Below are positions 14,446-22,384 of a stretch of 44,149 nt of DNA, piece after piece (the first letter of the stretch is position 1; each line of letters opens with the position of its first letter). Location: assembly GCA_003245835.1 (NCBI GenBank), contig QKCC01000197.1:1-44149 (forward strand). Direction: 5' to 3'. A program made the position numbers and the translations under genes. A model generated the notes under the pieces. That model worked only from the letters and a program-made list of their open reading frames with translations, was not told where the DNA came from and made no database searches. This DNA comes from Spirochaetales bacterium (GTDB lineage Bacteria > Spirochaetota > Spirochaetia > UBA9216).

Positions 14446-15243
14446 TTACATTCGTCTGAGCTGCGGAGCGAATGTGTGGGAAGGAAGCCTTGTAACAGGG
14501 TCCTGACGGTAAAAATCCCTGAACAGCTCATAGAGTTCAGGATATTCGCGAAGCATTACATGAGGAAGCTCAAAAAAATATTCCGTCATCACGGCAAAGA
14601 ATTCAGCATCGCTTACGGTTGCATAACCGTCGATCTGTGTGCGTCTGCGCGGTCCGCTGCGTGCGGTTAAATCATTGAAGGCTGAGGTGCAGACTTCAGT
14701 CCAGCGTTTTAAGTCCATGCCTTTATGCAGGGCGGGCCGGCCGTTAACGCTTCCGTCGGTCATATCGAGACGATGCGCCGCTTCGTGTATAACAACATTG
14801 AAGCCGTCGCGGCGGCCTGAAATTATTACGTCAGGCCATGCGTAAACCACCGGTCCCTTGTGCCAGGACTCTCCGGCATCGACTTCCACCCATTCGCTGA
14901 CGACACCGGCCCGGTCCGTTGATACCCGTTTGCTTATTATATGATCAGGCACAACGACAACTGTATTCCAGCTGCTGTACCAGTTCATACCAAGCTTGAG
15001 CACCGGCAGTGATGCCTGTACCGAAATAACCGCACACATCTCTTCTGTGAGTTCCATGCCGTCGCCTCCCTCAAATATCATTTCATGAGAGAATATTGTG
15101 GCGAGTTTTCTGAGCTCCAAAAGCTCTTCATCGGTCAGCCCTGCAAGGAATGACAGGTCTGAGGCAGCTGCCTGCCAGAGATAATCAGTCATAAGGTGCT
15201 CTTCGGCAAAATGGTTTCGGCGGTGTTCCCTGAATCCGGTCAT
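14446..15243 (-). CDS. mtfA: MtfA-type zinc-dependent peptidase (M90)
   Basis: 265 residues. The HEAAHRLDMTDG segment is the gluzincin-like HExxH site of MtfA (family: HEFAHKLDM.DG), with a further conserved acidic stretch FFAVMTEYFFELP supplying the third ligand. In enterobacteria MtfA binds and inactivates the glucose-PTS repressor Mlc and has aminopeptidase activity; no Mlc homologue is encoded in this window. It follows an amino-acid ABC operon by 31 bases but also has its own promoter (15250-15278) whose -10 ends six bases before the ATG, with no ribosome-binding site, so it should be translated from a leaderless mRNA. Confidence 0.9.
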   Translation of the reverse strand: MTGFREHRRNHFAEEHLMTDYLWQAAASDLSFLAGLTDEELLELRKLATIFSHEMIFEGGDGMELTEEMCAVISVQASLPVLKLGMNWYSSWNTVVVVPDHIISKRVSTDRAGVVSEWVEVDAGESWHKGPVVYAWPDVIISGRRDGFNVVIHEAAHRLDMTDGSVNGRPALHKGMDLKRWTEVCTSAFNDLTARSGPRRRTQIDGYATVSDAEFFAVMTEYFFELPHVMLREYPELYELFRDFYRQDPVTRLPSHTFAPQLRRM

Positions 15244-15249
15244 GGAATA

Positions 15250-15278
15250 AATGTACTATCAAGCAGGCACGGGGTCAA
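15250..15278 (-). promoter_or_regulatory. Promoter of mtfA (leaderless layout)
   Basis: Minus strand TTGACC (15278-15273), 17-base spacer, TACATT (15255-15250). The -35 box overlaps the end of the permease gene and only TATTCC separates the -10 box from the ATG. Confidence 0.55.
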
Positions 15279-16147
15279 TCAGCAGCCCTGAGTCTTTTAA
15301 GCAGCCGGGTGAACAGTAATGAGCAGGTGAACGTAAGTATGAAGTAGAGAAGTGTAATAACAATCCAGGTTTCAAATGTAGCGTAGGTGGATGCCATTAC
15401 CTGCGTACCCTGAAATGTGAGTTCAGGAACCGAGATTACCGAGACAATGGCTGAATCCTTTATTGTCGAAATAAACTGGCCGGACAATGGAGGCAGGACA
15501 TTTTTGAAGGCTTGCGGCAGAATTATGAAGCGGAACTGTTTAAATACAGAAAGCCCGATAGAATAACCGGCTTCCCACTGGCCGCGTGGGATGCTGTCAA
15601 TTCCTGCTCTGACAATCTCGGTAATATAGGCACCCTCATAAATACCGAGGCTCAGAGCCGCCGAAAGAAACTCGGTCAGCAGCTGGGGCTTTATAAAAAG
15701 TTTCCCGATTATCGATTGAAACGCCGGTGACGAATTACGTACAGCTTCTTCGATCCCAAGGTGATCGAGCAGCTGGCTGCTGAAAAAGAAGTAGAAGATA
15801 AATACATGAACTATAGGCGGTATATTTCTGATCAATCCGACGTAGAGCCTTGCGGCAAAACGGCCGAAAAGGCCGTGCCTGACCCGGAGTATGCCCATTG
15901 TTACCCCGATGATCAGGCCGAGAATAATACCCCATATGCTGAGCTTAATGCTCATCATAAAACCTTTCATTATTGTTGAAAGAACATATCGGCTGCGCTC
16001 AGCGTCAAAGCGGAAAAGATACCTGGGAATTATCCGCCATGCCCAGTCATAGCGTATTGTAACTTTTATGCGGTATGCGATGTAAACAGCCGCAGCTGCC
16101 AGCAGTGTAATAAGAATAATATCAATTGGTCTGATTTTTTTAGTCAT
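15275..16147 (-). CDS. Polar amino-acid ABC transporter permease (second permease)
   Basis: 290-residue inner-membrane protein of the His/Glu/Gln/Arg permease family. There is a hydrophobic anchor at 11-24 (IILITLLAAAAVYI), then further segments from about residue 60. The cytoplasmic EAA-type loop reads YSIGLSVFKQFRFIILPQAFKNVLPPLSGQ in two parts, and LSLGIYEGAYITEIVRAGI is the family's conserved stretch before it. It probably pairs with the permease at 17847-18692 to form a heterodimer with two copies of the ATPase. It is the last transporter gene of the operon, 66 bases after the binding-protein gene, a gap that contains two stem-loops. Confidence 0.9.
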   Translation of the reverse strand: MTKKIRPIDIILITLLAAAAVYIAYRIKVTIRYDWAWRIIPRYLFRFDAERSRYVLSTIMKGFMMSIKLSIWGIILGLIIGVTMGILRVRHGLFGRFAARLYVGLIRNIPPIVHVFIFYFFFSSQLLDHLGIEEAVRNSSPAFQSIIGKLFIKPQLLTEFLSAALSLGIYEGAYITEIVRAGIDSIPRGQWEAGYSIGLSVFKQFRFIILPQAFKNVLPPLSGQFISTIKDSAIVSVISVPELTFQGTQVMASTYATFETWIVITLLYFILTFTCSLLFTRLLKRLRAAD

Positions 16148-16165
16148 TACACTCCATCTGCTGCA

Positions 16166-16195
16166 GCTGTTTATACAGCAGGTGCCGGCGGCACC
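16166..16195 (-). other. Intercistronic stem-loops between binding-protein and permease genes
   Basis: Two adjacent hairpins: GGTGCC/GGCACC with a 3-base loop (16181-16195) and GCTGT/ACAGC with a 4-base loop (16166-16179). No T run follows. Hairpins at this place commonly protect binding-protein mRNA from 3' decay and so raise binding protein over permease. Confidence 0.5.
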
Positions 16196-16213
16196 CGCGT
16201 ATTCTGTCCTGAA

Positions 16214-17083
16214 TTATTCGGTTTCCAGATCTACCAGATCTTTCCAGTCGTCTCCGATAAACCAGTAGCTGTACCTCGAATCAAGGAATCCGTCTCCCCA
16301 TTTCAAAGCAATCCAGTTGTCAAGAAAGTTAAGGAAATCATATTCACCCTTTCTGACCGCGAACGCAATCGGCTCTTCGCGGAAGATTTCGGGCTTGATG
16401 GGAATATAGAGTTTGTCCGGGTATTTTTTTGCCTGAATCTGCGGAAAAGGATATGATGACACCCATGCGTCAACCCTGCCGTTAAGCAGTTCCTGTACGC
16501 CCTGTGGTTCGTCGTCGAACAGTCTGACCTCGGCATTCGGCAGAAACTGCTCGATTGCCGAGACGCTTGTGCTGCCGGTTCTGGCTGCAAGAACTATTTC
16601 GGGTTTGTTAAGATCATCAAGCGATGCAAGTCCAGGTGCGCGTTCGCTGTTTGCGACAATCGACTGTCCGCTGTATTCATAAGCATCTGAAAAATTGACG
16701 GAAAGATTCCTTTCCGGTGTTACCGACATGCCCCCGATAATGATGTCGAATTTACCTGTAAGCAGGGCTGGAATGATACCCGACCATTTTGTCTGGATGA
16801 ATTCTATTTCCACGCCCATATCAGCCGCCAGCTGTTTTGCTACATCGACTTCAAATCCTATCAGATCGCCGTTCCTGTCGAGCATGGCCCAGGGAACGAA
16901 TGTCGACAGCCCGACCTTCAGTGTGCCTCTCTTTACAATTTCATCAAGCTGGCTCAATTTTCCGGACTGTGCCTGCTCAGACGTCATTTGATTGTCCGAG
17001 CCTGAACCTCCGCATGATGAAAGCACGATAACCGCAGTTATCAGCGGCAGCAGAAAAACATGTTTTAAAAATTCTTTTTTCAT
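16214..17083 (-). CDS. Amino-acid ABC transporter solute-binding lipoprotein
   Basis: 289 residues, family 3 binding protein for polar amino acids. Signal peptide with lipobox LSSC (Cys at about 24), so it is probably a membrane-anchored lipoprotein. Family features: [56 protein letters not shown] and AARTGSTS. The start overlaps the ATPase stop by four bases (ATGA), so the two are translationally coupled. It feeds the two permeases and the ATPase encoded around it. The exact amino acid cannot be told. Confidence 0.93.
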   Translation of the reverse strand: MKKEFLKHVFLLPLITAVIVLSSCGGSGSDNQMTSEQAQSGKLSQLDEIVKRGTLKVGLSTFVPWAMLDRNGDLIGFEVDVAKQLAADMGVEIEFIQTKWSGIIPALLTGKFDIIIGGMSVTPERNLSVNFSDAYEYSGQSIVANSERAPGLASLDDLNKPEIVLAARTGSTSVSAIEQFLPNAEVRLFDDEPQGVQELLNGRVDAWVSSYPFPQIQAKKYPDKLYIPIKPEIFREEPIAFAVRKGEYDFLNFLDNWIALKWGDGFLDSRYSYWFIGDDWKDLVDLETE

Positions 17084-17850
17084 TGTGATCCTCCGTTGTT
17101 GAGTATTTTACTTAAAAACAGTCTCGTCCGTTCTTTTTCAGGCCTGTCAAAGAATACTTCCGTACTGTTTTCCTCTACAATTTTTCCTTCGTCCATGAAG
17201 ATGATTCTGTCACCTACCTCACGGGCGAAACCCATCTCATGTGTGACTACAATCATTGTCATCCCTTCATTCGCCAGGGTTTTCATGACTTCGAGAACCT
17301 CACCGACCATTTCAGGATCGAGAGCGCTGGTCGGTTCATCAAAAAGCATAACCAGCGGATTCATTGCAAGCGCCCTTGCTATGGCCACCCGCTGCTGCTG
17401 ACCTCCGCTGAGCTGACGCGGGTATGCATCAATTTTATCGTAAATGCCGACTTTCCGAAGCAATTCTTCTGTTACAGCGTCAGCTTCGGCCGAAGACTGT
17501 TTTCGGACATGTTTCGGACCGGTCCTGATATTGTCGCCGACCGTCAAATGCGGAAAAAGGTTGAAATTCTGAAAAACCATACCAACCTCGGTCCGGATCT
17601 TCAGCCTGTTGCTGTAATGTTCGTCCAGAGGGGTGTTGTCAATAATTATACTTCCCGAGTCGGTTTCTTCCAGCCCGTTAAGGCATCTCAGAAGGGTGGA
17701 TTTCCCTGAGCCGGACGGACCGATAATGACAACGACCTCTCTTTTCTGTACAGACAGGCTCACTTCCCGCAGTGCCTTGATGTTTCGGCTGAAAGTTTTG
17801 CTGACGGATTCAACCCTGATGATAGTTTCTTCGTTTGGCGCTGTGCTCAT
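17080..17850 (-). CDS. Amino-acid ABC transporter ATP-binding protein
   Basis: 256 residues, GlnQ/HisP class. Walker [11 protein letters not shown]-loop [11 protein letters not shown], signature [14 protein letters not shown], Walker [13 protein letters not shown] and switch His in VVTHEMGFA are all intact. It powers uptake through the flanking permeases. It overlaps the upstream permease gene by four bases and the downstream binding-protein gene by four bases, so all three are tightly coupled. Confidence 0.96.
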   Translation of the reverse strand: MSTAPNEETIIRVESVSKTFSRNIKALREVSLSVQKREVVVIIGPSGSGKSTLLRCLNGLEETDSGSIIIDNTPLDEHYSNRLKIRTEVGMVFQNFNLFPHLTVGDNIRTGPKHVRKQSSAEADAVTEELLRKVGIYDKIDAYPRQLSGGQQQRVAIARALAMNPLVMLFDEPTSALDPEMVGEVLEVMKTLANEGMTMIVVTHEMGFAREVGDRIIFMDEGKIVEENSTEVFFDRPEKERTRLFLSKILNNGGSQ

Positions 17851-18692
17851 ATTTCGGCCCTCTTCATATTCTGTTCAATCATCCTGATAACGAGGGCCAG
17901 GACACTGTTCAGTACAAGGTAGACGGCTGCGACCGTAAACCATATTTCGAATGTAAGAAAAGATTCGGAAATGGCTACCTGTCCGCGCATCGTAAGTTCA
18001 TAGATGGCTATTGTTGAAACAAGGGCGGAATCTTTAACCAGCGAGATTGCCTGGCTTGCTAGCATTGGAAGGACCTGTCTGAATGCCTGCGGAAGTATTA
18101 TCAGGCTGTAAGTCGAGGCAGTAGACAAGCCAATGCTGTGCGCAGCTTCCCACTGTCCCTTTTCGACGGAGATTACTCCCGACCGTATTATTTCTGAAGT
18201 ATAGGCGCCTTCAAACAGGCTCAGAGCCGCCACCGCCGAAAGCGTCCTCCCCAGTCCAAGGATTGGGGCTATTACAAAGTATACAAGAAAAAGCTGTATA
18301 AGCAGCGGTGTATTACGGACGGCTTCGAGGTACACCCTTGAGATAAGTACAGCAGTAAATGACTTTGACAGTCTGAATAGTGCAGTTATAAAACCTATTA
18401 TTACTGAAAGGATGAGCGAGACTCCTGAGATCGCAAGGGTAAGCTTCAGGCCCTGCAGCAGCGGCCCGGCAGTATACCCTGATGCGCTTTTTTCAATCAG
18501 ATACCTCGGTATTCTGTACCATTGCCACCGGTAATCCAGTCCCTTCAGTCCCCGGCTGACTGCAAACACTATAAGGAACGAGAAAAAAAGAAATTTTATG
18601 CTTTCATGAACGAAAGGGTTACGAATTTTAAATGAATGGTATTTGCGCCGTATCTGTAAGAAGAACGGCATCAAATCCTGCACTTTGAACAT
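17847..18692 (-). CDS. Polar amino-acid ABC transporter permease (first permease)
   Basis: 281 residues from the first ATG. Membrane segments include [16 protein letters not shown] and [19 protein letters not shown]. The conserved [20 protein letters not shown] and the EAA loop ([20 protein letters not shown]) identify the family. It heads the operon. The promoter's -10 box ends six bases before this ATG, so translation is either leaderless from 18692 or starts at the internal ATG at 18671, which has AGGA four bases upstream. Confidence 0.9.
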   Translation of the reverse strand: MFKVQDLMPFFLQIRRKYHSFKIRNPFVHESIKFLFFSFLIVFAVSRGLKGLDYRWQWYRIPRYLIEKSASGYTAGPLLQGLKLTLAISGVSLILSVIIGFITALFRLSKSFTAVLISRVYLEAVRNTPLLIQLFLVYFVIAPILGLGRTLSAVAALSLFEGAYTSEIIRSGVISVEKGQWEAAHSIGLSTASTYSLIILPQAFRQVLPMLASQAISLVKDSALVSTIAIYELTMRGQVAISESFLTFEIWFTVAAVYLVLNSVLALVIRMIEQNMKRAEI

Positions 18693-18698
18693 GTAGAA

Positions 18699-18727
18699 AT
18701 AGTAATTAGACCGGTTGTTTTAGTCAA
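18699..18727 (-). promoter_or_regulatory. Promoter of the amino-acid ABC operon (leaderless layout)
   Basis: Minus strand TTGACT (18727-18722), 17-base spacer, TACTAT (18704-18699), then six bases to the ATG at 18692. Confidence 0.65.
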
Positions 18728-18884
18728 GCAAATTACCCTTTTTATGTACAGCTGCCGGATTATGTTTATGCTGTTATTTTCTGACTTATAAAAAATTAAT
18801 CAATTTACAATTCAAATGACTTATAATATAAACAAGGCGGGCATTAAATTCGGACTGCCCGGCGGAAATGACAGGAGAGTAACA

Positions 18885-20306
18885 GTGAAGAAGCAGACAA
18901 AAATAGTAGCCACCATCTCGGACAGGAAATGTGACACCGGGTTTATAACCGAAATGCTTAATCGGGGCGTAGATGTTTTCAGACTGAATACTGCGCATCA
19001 GGGACCTGAGGATTCGTTAAAGGTAATTAAAAACATCAGGGCTGTTTCTTCTTTTGCCGGAATTCTGATTGACACCAAGGGACCGGAGGTCAGGACCGTC
19101 GATATAGCAGAAGATATAGCGGTCGAAGAGGGTGAAACCGTTTTTTTCGGAAGTACTGACGTTTCGGGTATTAAGCCGGGCAAGAAGCTGATTACAGTAA
19201 GTTACAGGCATATATCAGAGGATGTGCCGGAAGGAGCGCAAATCCTTATCGACGACGGAGAAACCTCATTCAGGGTCAGCGGAAAGCAGGAAGGTTTTTT
19301 GACTGCCGTTGCGGAAAACGACGGAATAATCAAAAACCGGAAGAGTGTGAATATTCCCGGGGTTCACCTGAACCTGCCGGCGCTGACCGACAAAGACCGG
19401 GAATATATAAGGTTCGCGGCTGCAAATGAGGTTGATTTTATCGCGCACTCATTTGTAAGAAGTGCTGAGGATGTTGCTGAAATAAACGCGATTCTCAGGG
19501 AATGCGGCAGCGAAATAAAAATCATCGCGAAGATCGAAAACAGGGAAGGGGTCGAGAATGTAAAAGAGATTCTCGACGTATGTCACGGAATCATGGTTGC
19601 AAGAGGAGACCTCGGAATAGAAATCCCTGCTGAGGAAGTGCCGGCGATCCAGAAAAAACTGATTAAACAATGTGTAAAACGGGCTAAACCTGTCATTACT
19701 GCAACGCAGATGCTGCAGTCGATGATTGAAAATCCCCGGCCGACCCGTGCGGAAGTAAGCGATGTTGCGAATGCCGTCCTTGACGGAACTGCCGCGCTGA
19801 TGCTCAGCGGAGAGACTGCCTACGGAAAGTATCCGCTTGAAGCTGTTGAGACTATGGTCAGGGTTGCGAAGGCCGCTGAACAGAGCAGAAGAGGCATCTG
19901 GAAGCACGGCCTTGAAGAGAAGACCGGCGAGGTAAGAAGATTTCTTGTTCAGTCGGCTATAGAAGCGTCCGAGCGTCTGCCAATCAAGGCCATTATTGTT
20001 CATACGTATTCGGGGCTGACGGCGAGGCTGGTTTCGTCGTTCCGGGGTAAAATACCGATCTATGTGCGCTGTCATGAGCAGAGGATTGCAAGGGAGTTGT
20101 CGCTTTCTTACGGGCTGTATCCTGAGGTTATCAAGCTTCCGGATTCTACTGATGAGCTGATAGCGGATTCTGTGCGTCCGCTGCTGTCCAAGGGTATTCT
20201 TGAAAGGGATGATATGATAGTCGTTCTTGCAGGAAGCCCTCCGCTTAATACGAACGAATCCAATATGATCGAGATCAACCGGGCAGCCGGTTTTCTGTAT
20301 GAATAG
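18885..20306 (+). CDS. pyk: Pyruvate kinase
   Basis: Converts phosphoenolpyruvate and ADP to pyruvate and ATP in glycolysis. 473 residues from the GTG at 18885, the usual length; AGGAG lies six bases upstream, while an ATG at 18816 in the same frame has none and sits before TATAAT (18822-18827). Motifs: RLNTAHQGPED, IDTKGPEVRT, the active-site IIAKIENREGVEN, the metal-binding MVARGDLGIEI and PVITATQMLQSMIENPRPTRAE with the substrate loop. The neighbouring PTS operon consumes PEP and makes pyruvate, so the two genes share a metabolic node, although they converge and are separately controlled. Confidence 0.95.
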   Translation: MKKQTKIVATISDRKCDTGFITEMLNRGVDVFRLNTAHQGPEDSLKVIKNIRAVSSFAGILIDTKGPEVRTVDIAEDIAVEEGETVFFGSTDVSGIKPGKKLITVSYRHISEDVPEGAQILIDDGETSFRVSGKQEGFLTAVAENDGIIKNRKSVNIPGVHLNLPALTDKDREYIRFAAANEVDFIAHSFVRSAEDVAEINAILRECGSEIKIIAKIENREGVENVKEILDVCHGIMVARGDLGIEIPAEEVPAIQKKLIKQCVKRAKPVITATQMLQSMIENPRPTRAEVSDVANAVLDGTAALMLSGETAYGKYPLEAVETMVRVAKAAEQSRRGIWKHGLEEKTGEVRRFLVQSAIEASERLPIKAIIVHTYSGLTARLVSSFRGKIPIYVRCHEQRIARELSLSYGLYPEVIKLPDSTDELIADSVRPLLSKGILERDDMIVVLAGSPPLNTNESNMIEINRAAGFLYE

Positions 20307-20324
20307 GCGAATCCGATAAAAGGA

Positions 20325-20362
20325 ACAGGGCTGCCGTAAGCACCCGGGTACGGCAGCCCTGT
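20325..20362. other. Strong stem-loop between convergent pyk and ptsH
   Basis: ACAGGGCTGCCGTA and TACGGCAGCCCTGT form a perfect 14-bp stem around a 10-base loop, 18 bases past the pyk stop. On the plus strand it is followed by A's, not T's, so it is not a classical terminator of pyk; on the minus strand it is followed by a short T-rich stretch. Confidence 0.6.
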
Positions 20363-20380
20363 AAAAAATGGAGGTTGAGC

Positions 20381-20417
20381 TGCAAAAATAAAATATTCGA
20401 AAAATTTTATTCGTGCA
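20381..20417 (-). terminator. Weak A/T-rich terminator candidate for the PTS operon
   Basis: Minus strand ATAAAAT and ATTTTAT pair within flanking TGCA ends, followed by several T's. A second hairpin, CTTTATTC/GAATAAAG (20438-20474), lies between it and the ptsH stop. Confidence 0.35.
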
Positions 20418-20495
20418 GCACCGGAGGACCGGCCCGGCTTTATTCAAACAGTTATTGCTGTTGAAGGAATAAAGACTGCCGGCCTCTGAATACTG

Positions 20496-20780
20496 TCAGA
20501 TTTTTACCGTGTCATTAATTTTTTCAAAATCAGAATCTATAAGCATTTTGAGTTCATTCACCGCTTCTTCTTCATCCGGACCTTCAGCGGTTATTTTTAT
20601 TGTATCTCCCTGAGATACATTCAGAAGGATTACCTTGATGATTGTTTTCGCGTTGGCGGTTTTTTCGCCTTTTGATACTTTTATGTCGGATTCAAACAGT
20701 TTTGCTGTCCGTACAAAAACATCCGCAGGCCTTGAGTGAAGACCGGTTTCGTTGGTTACTGTTATTTCGAGCTCTTTCAT
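20496..20780 (-). CDS. ptsH: PTS phosphocarrier protein HPr
   Basis: 94 residues, normal HPr length. The phosphorylated His is H15 in NETGLHSRPA. The regulatory-site region reads NAKTIIKVILLNVSQGD, where the usual Ser46 (NAKSIM) is Thr. It carries phosphate from enzyme I to the IIA protein encoded in the same operon. Its ATG overlaps the stop of the upstream small membrane protein by four bases. Last gene of the operon. It may be a dedicated carrier for this PTS rather than the cell's only HPr. Confidence 0.94.
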   Translation of the reverse strand: MKELEITVTNETGLHSRPADVFVRTAKLFESDIKVSKGEKTANAKTIIKVILLNVSQGDTIKITAEGPDEEEAVNELKMLIDSDFEKINDTVKI

Positions 20781-20962
20781 TCGTTGCTCTCCTTGGTTTT
20801 ATTCTCTTCTGCTTCTTTTTCCCGGCTGCGGCGTTTCAAAACAATCATAACCACCCCGAATGCAACTACAATCAGGCTGAATATAAGTTGATGTTCCAGA
20901 ACAAAGTTCATTGCCGCCGAGCCCCAATTTCCAAGCAGGGATTCAGATAATGCTTTAAACAT
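20777..20962 (-). CDS. Single-helix small membrane protein
   Basis: 61 residues: an amphipathic N-terminus, one membrane segment (LIFSLIVVAFGVVMIVL), then a basic stop-transfer KRRSRE and a charged tail rich in Lys and Glu. This is an N-out/C-in topology by the positive-inside rule. No family is recognised. It sits between the DeoR gene (six bases) and ptsH (four-base overlap), so it is co-expressed with the PTS and may help or regulate the IIC transporter; that is inference. Confidence 0.7.
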   Translation of the reverse strand: MFKALSESLLGNWGSAAMNFVLEHQLIFSLIVVAFGVVMIVLKRRSREKEAEENKTKESNE

Positions 20963-20968
20963 ATTACC

Positions 20969-21736
20969 TCACACTGTAATAAGTTCTATATTTTCATTCA
21001 AAAAAGCTTTTTTAATATTTTTATTGAGATTCTCATCAGTAATTATCTTGTTAACCTTCGACAGGTCTCCAAGATAGTGAAAACAAACATTGCCGAATTT
21101 TGTCGAGTCGGCAATGAGTATGATTTCACGGGCGACAGCCATCATTCCCTGAACTATCGGCAGCCTCGATGCTTCATAGTATGTCAGTCCGTATTCAGGA
21201 TCTATTCCGTCGGCTGTCATAAAAAGTTTGTCGGCATACTGAATCCCCGACATTGGGTCTCTGCTGAAATCCCGTACTGTAGAGTACTGCTTCTCTATCT
21301 CGCCGCCTATCATAAAAAGACTGATGTTTTCGAGCTCAGATAATTCAAGTGCAAGCGAAAGGTTGTTTGTTATAACCCTGAAATCAAAATCAAGACCGCT
21401 GAAAATCCTTCCGGCCAGGGTTGTAATTATACCCGGTCCTATTATTATCGTTTCCTTTTCATTGATCAGGGTGGTACAGTACTCAGATATCCTTATTTTT
21501 TCGTTTATTGCCTTGCTAAGCATTACTTCACGGGTAGGACCGGGGTAGTCTTTCCGATAAAAGACCTCTCCGCCCTTTCCCTGGTAGACCTGACCTGAGT
21601 TTTCAAGAAGCTTGATGTCTCTTCTGATTGTTGCCGTGGAAACATCAAACCTCTTCGCGAGCGCTTCAAGGGTAGTTCGTTCTTCGAGTTGTAATGCGCC
21701 TGTTATTCCGTCAAGTCTTTGCCTTTTATTCTTCAT
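20969..21736 (-). CDS. DeoR/GlpR-family transcriptional regulator
   Basis: 255 residues. N-terminal DeoR helix-turn-helix: LEALAKRFDVSTATIRRDIK. The C-terminal ISOCOT-like sugar-phosphate sensor has IIIGPGIITTLAGRI, ITNNLSLALELSE, MIGGEIEKQYSTV and ILIADSTKFGN. Such proteins usually repress a sugar operon until its phosphorylated intermediate appears. As it lies inside the PTS operon it is probably autoregulatory and controls the promoter at 26083-26111. Confidence 0.93.
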   Translation of the reverse strand: MKNKRQRLDGITGALQLEERTTLEALAKRFDVSTATIRRDIKLLENSGQVYQGKGGEVFYRKDYPGPTREVMLSKAINEKIRISEYCTTLINEKETIIIGPGIITTLAGRIFSGLDFDFRVITNNLSLALELSELENISLFMIGGEIEKQYSTVRDFSRDPMSGIQYADKLFMTADGIDPEYGLTYYEASRLPIVQGMMAVAREIILIADSTKFGNVCFHYLGDLSKVNKIITDENLNKNIKKAFLNENIELITV

Positions 21737-21753
21737 GCCTTCATTTTCTTTGT

Positions 21754-22089
21754 TTACAGCAGGTGAAACATTCCTACTGTTTTCTTTTTTACAGAGTATT
21801 CATTATAAAGCTCGGCTGCTTTTTCTGCTTTTTCGACGAAAACTTCAATACCTTTTGCTTTCATGGCATTAATCGCTGCGTCGCTTATCTTTATGGGCAT
21901 TACGAAGCCGAGTCCTACTACTACGACCTCGGGTTCCGCCTTCAGTACTTCTTCCAGATCCTCAGGTTCGATGCATGTGCGGCTTTTAATCCACCACTTT
22001 GTGTTCATATGATCTTTGTATACTATAGTGTCGGATCTGGACACCTTTCCTTTAAAAAGGAGCTTGCCCATTGATACTGTTTCAATCAT
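21754..22089 (-). CDS. MTH938/NDUFAF3-like domain protein
   Basis: 111 residues. The pattern VYKDHMNTKWWIKSRTCIE, then EVVVVGLGFVMPIKI, GIEVFVEKAEKAAELYNE and a final GMFHLL fits the MTH938-like fold (DUF498, relatives of mitochondrial NDUFAF3): 'W..... h.....l ....v.ViGtG' and 'T..A..yN ... .. .lH'. The fold's biochemical role in bacteria is not settled. Finding it between PTS IIB (three-base gap) and a DeoR regulator is unusual and suggests a role in handling the imported sugar or tuning the PTS. Confidence 0.6.
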   Translation of the reverse strand: MIETVSMGKLLFKGKVSRSDTIVYKDHMNTKWWIKSRTCIEPEDLEEVLKAEPEVVVVGLGFVMPIKISDAAINAMKAKGIEVFVEKAEKAAELYNEYSVKKKTVGMFHLL

Positions 22090-22092
22090 TAA

Positions 22093-22374
22093 TCAGTCCT
22101 TTATATATGAGATTATTTTTTCCAGGTCGGCATCCATGCCAACGCCTGTCAGAAAGGACAGCGTCTGGATTACGGGAATATTTCCGACATCGCCGACGGG
22201 AGTGGTTGTAACGATCAGATCTACACCGTCAAGTTTGGATGGTACTTCAGCAGCCTTGCACTGAATCATGTCGACCTTGATGCCCTTTTCTTTCAGGTGA
22301 TCTTCTATCTTTCTGAGAACTACAGTTGATGTAGCTACTGCGGTACCGCACGAAACAAGAATTTTCTTTGCCAT
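22093..22374 (-). CDS. PTS enzyme IIB, galactitol type
   Basis: 93 residues. The phosphocysteine loop SCGTAVATSTVV (C9) is characteristic of GatB/lactose-superfamily IIB proteins. The fold then continues VDMIQCKAAEVP, DLIVTTTPVGDVGNIPV. It receives phosphate from the IIA protein and passes it to the sugar in the IIC channel. Encoded ten bases after enzyme I. Confidence 0.93.
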   Translation of the reverse strand: MAKKILVSCGTAVATSTVVLRKIEDHLKEKGIKVDMIQCKAAEVPSKLDGVDLIVTTTPVGDVGNIPVIQTLSFLTGVGMDADLEKIISYIKD

Positions 22375-22384
22375 TTTCCTACCC

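Noticed and set aside
19449-20447. Long open frame (332 codons) on the minus strand inside pyk
   Set aside because: It is antisense to a well-supported pyruvate kinase, has no ribosome-binding site, no family motif and arginine/serine-rich shadow composition.
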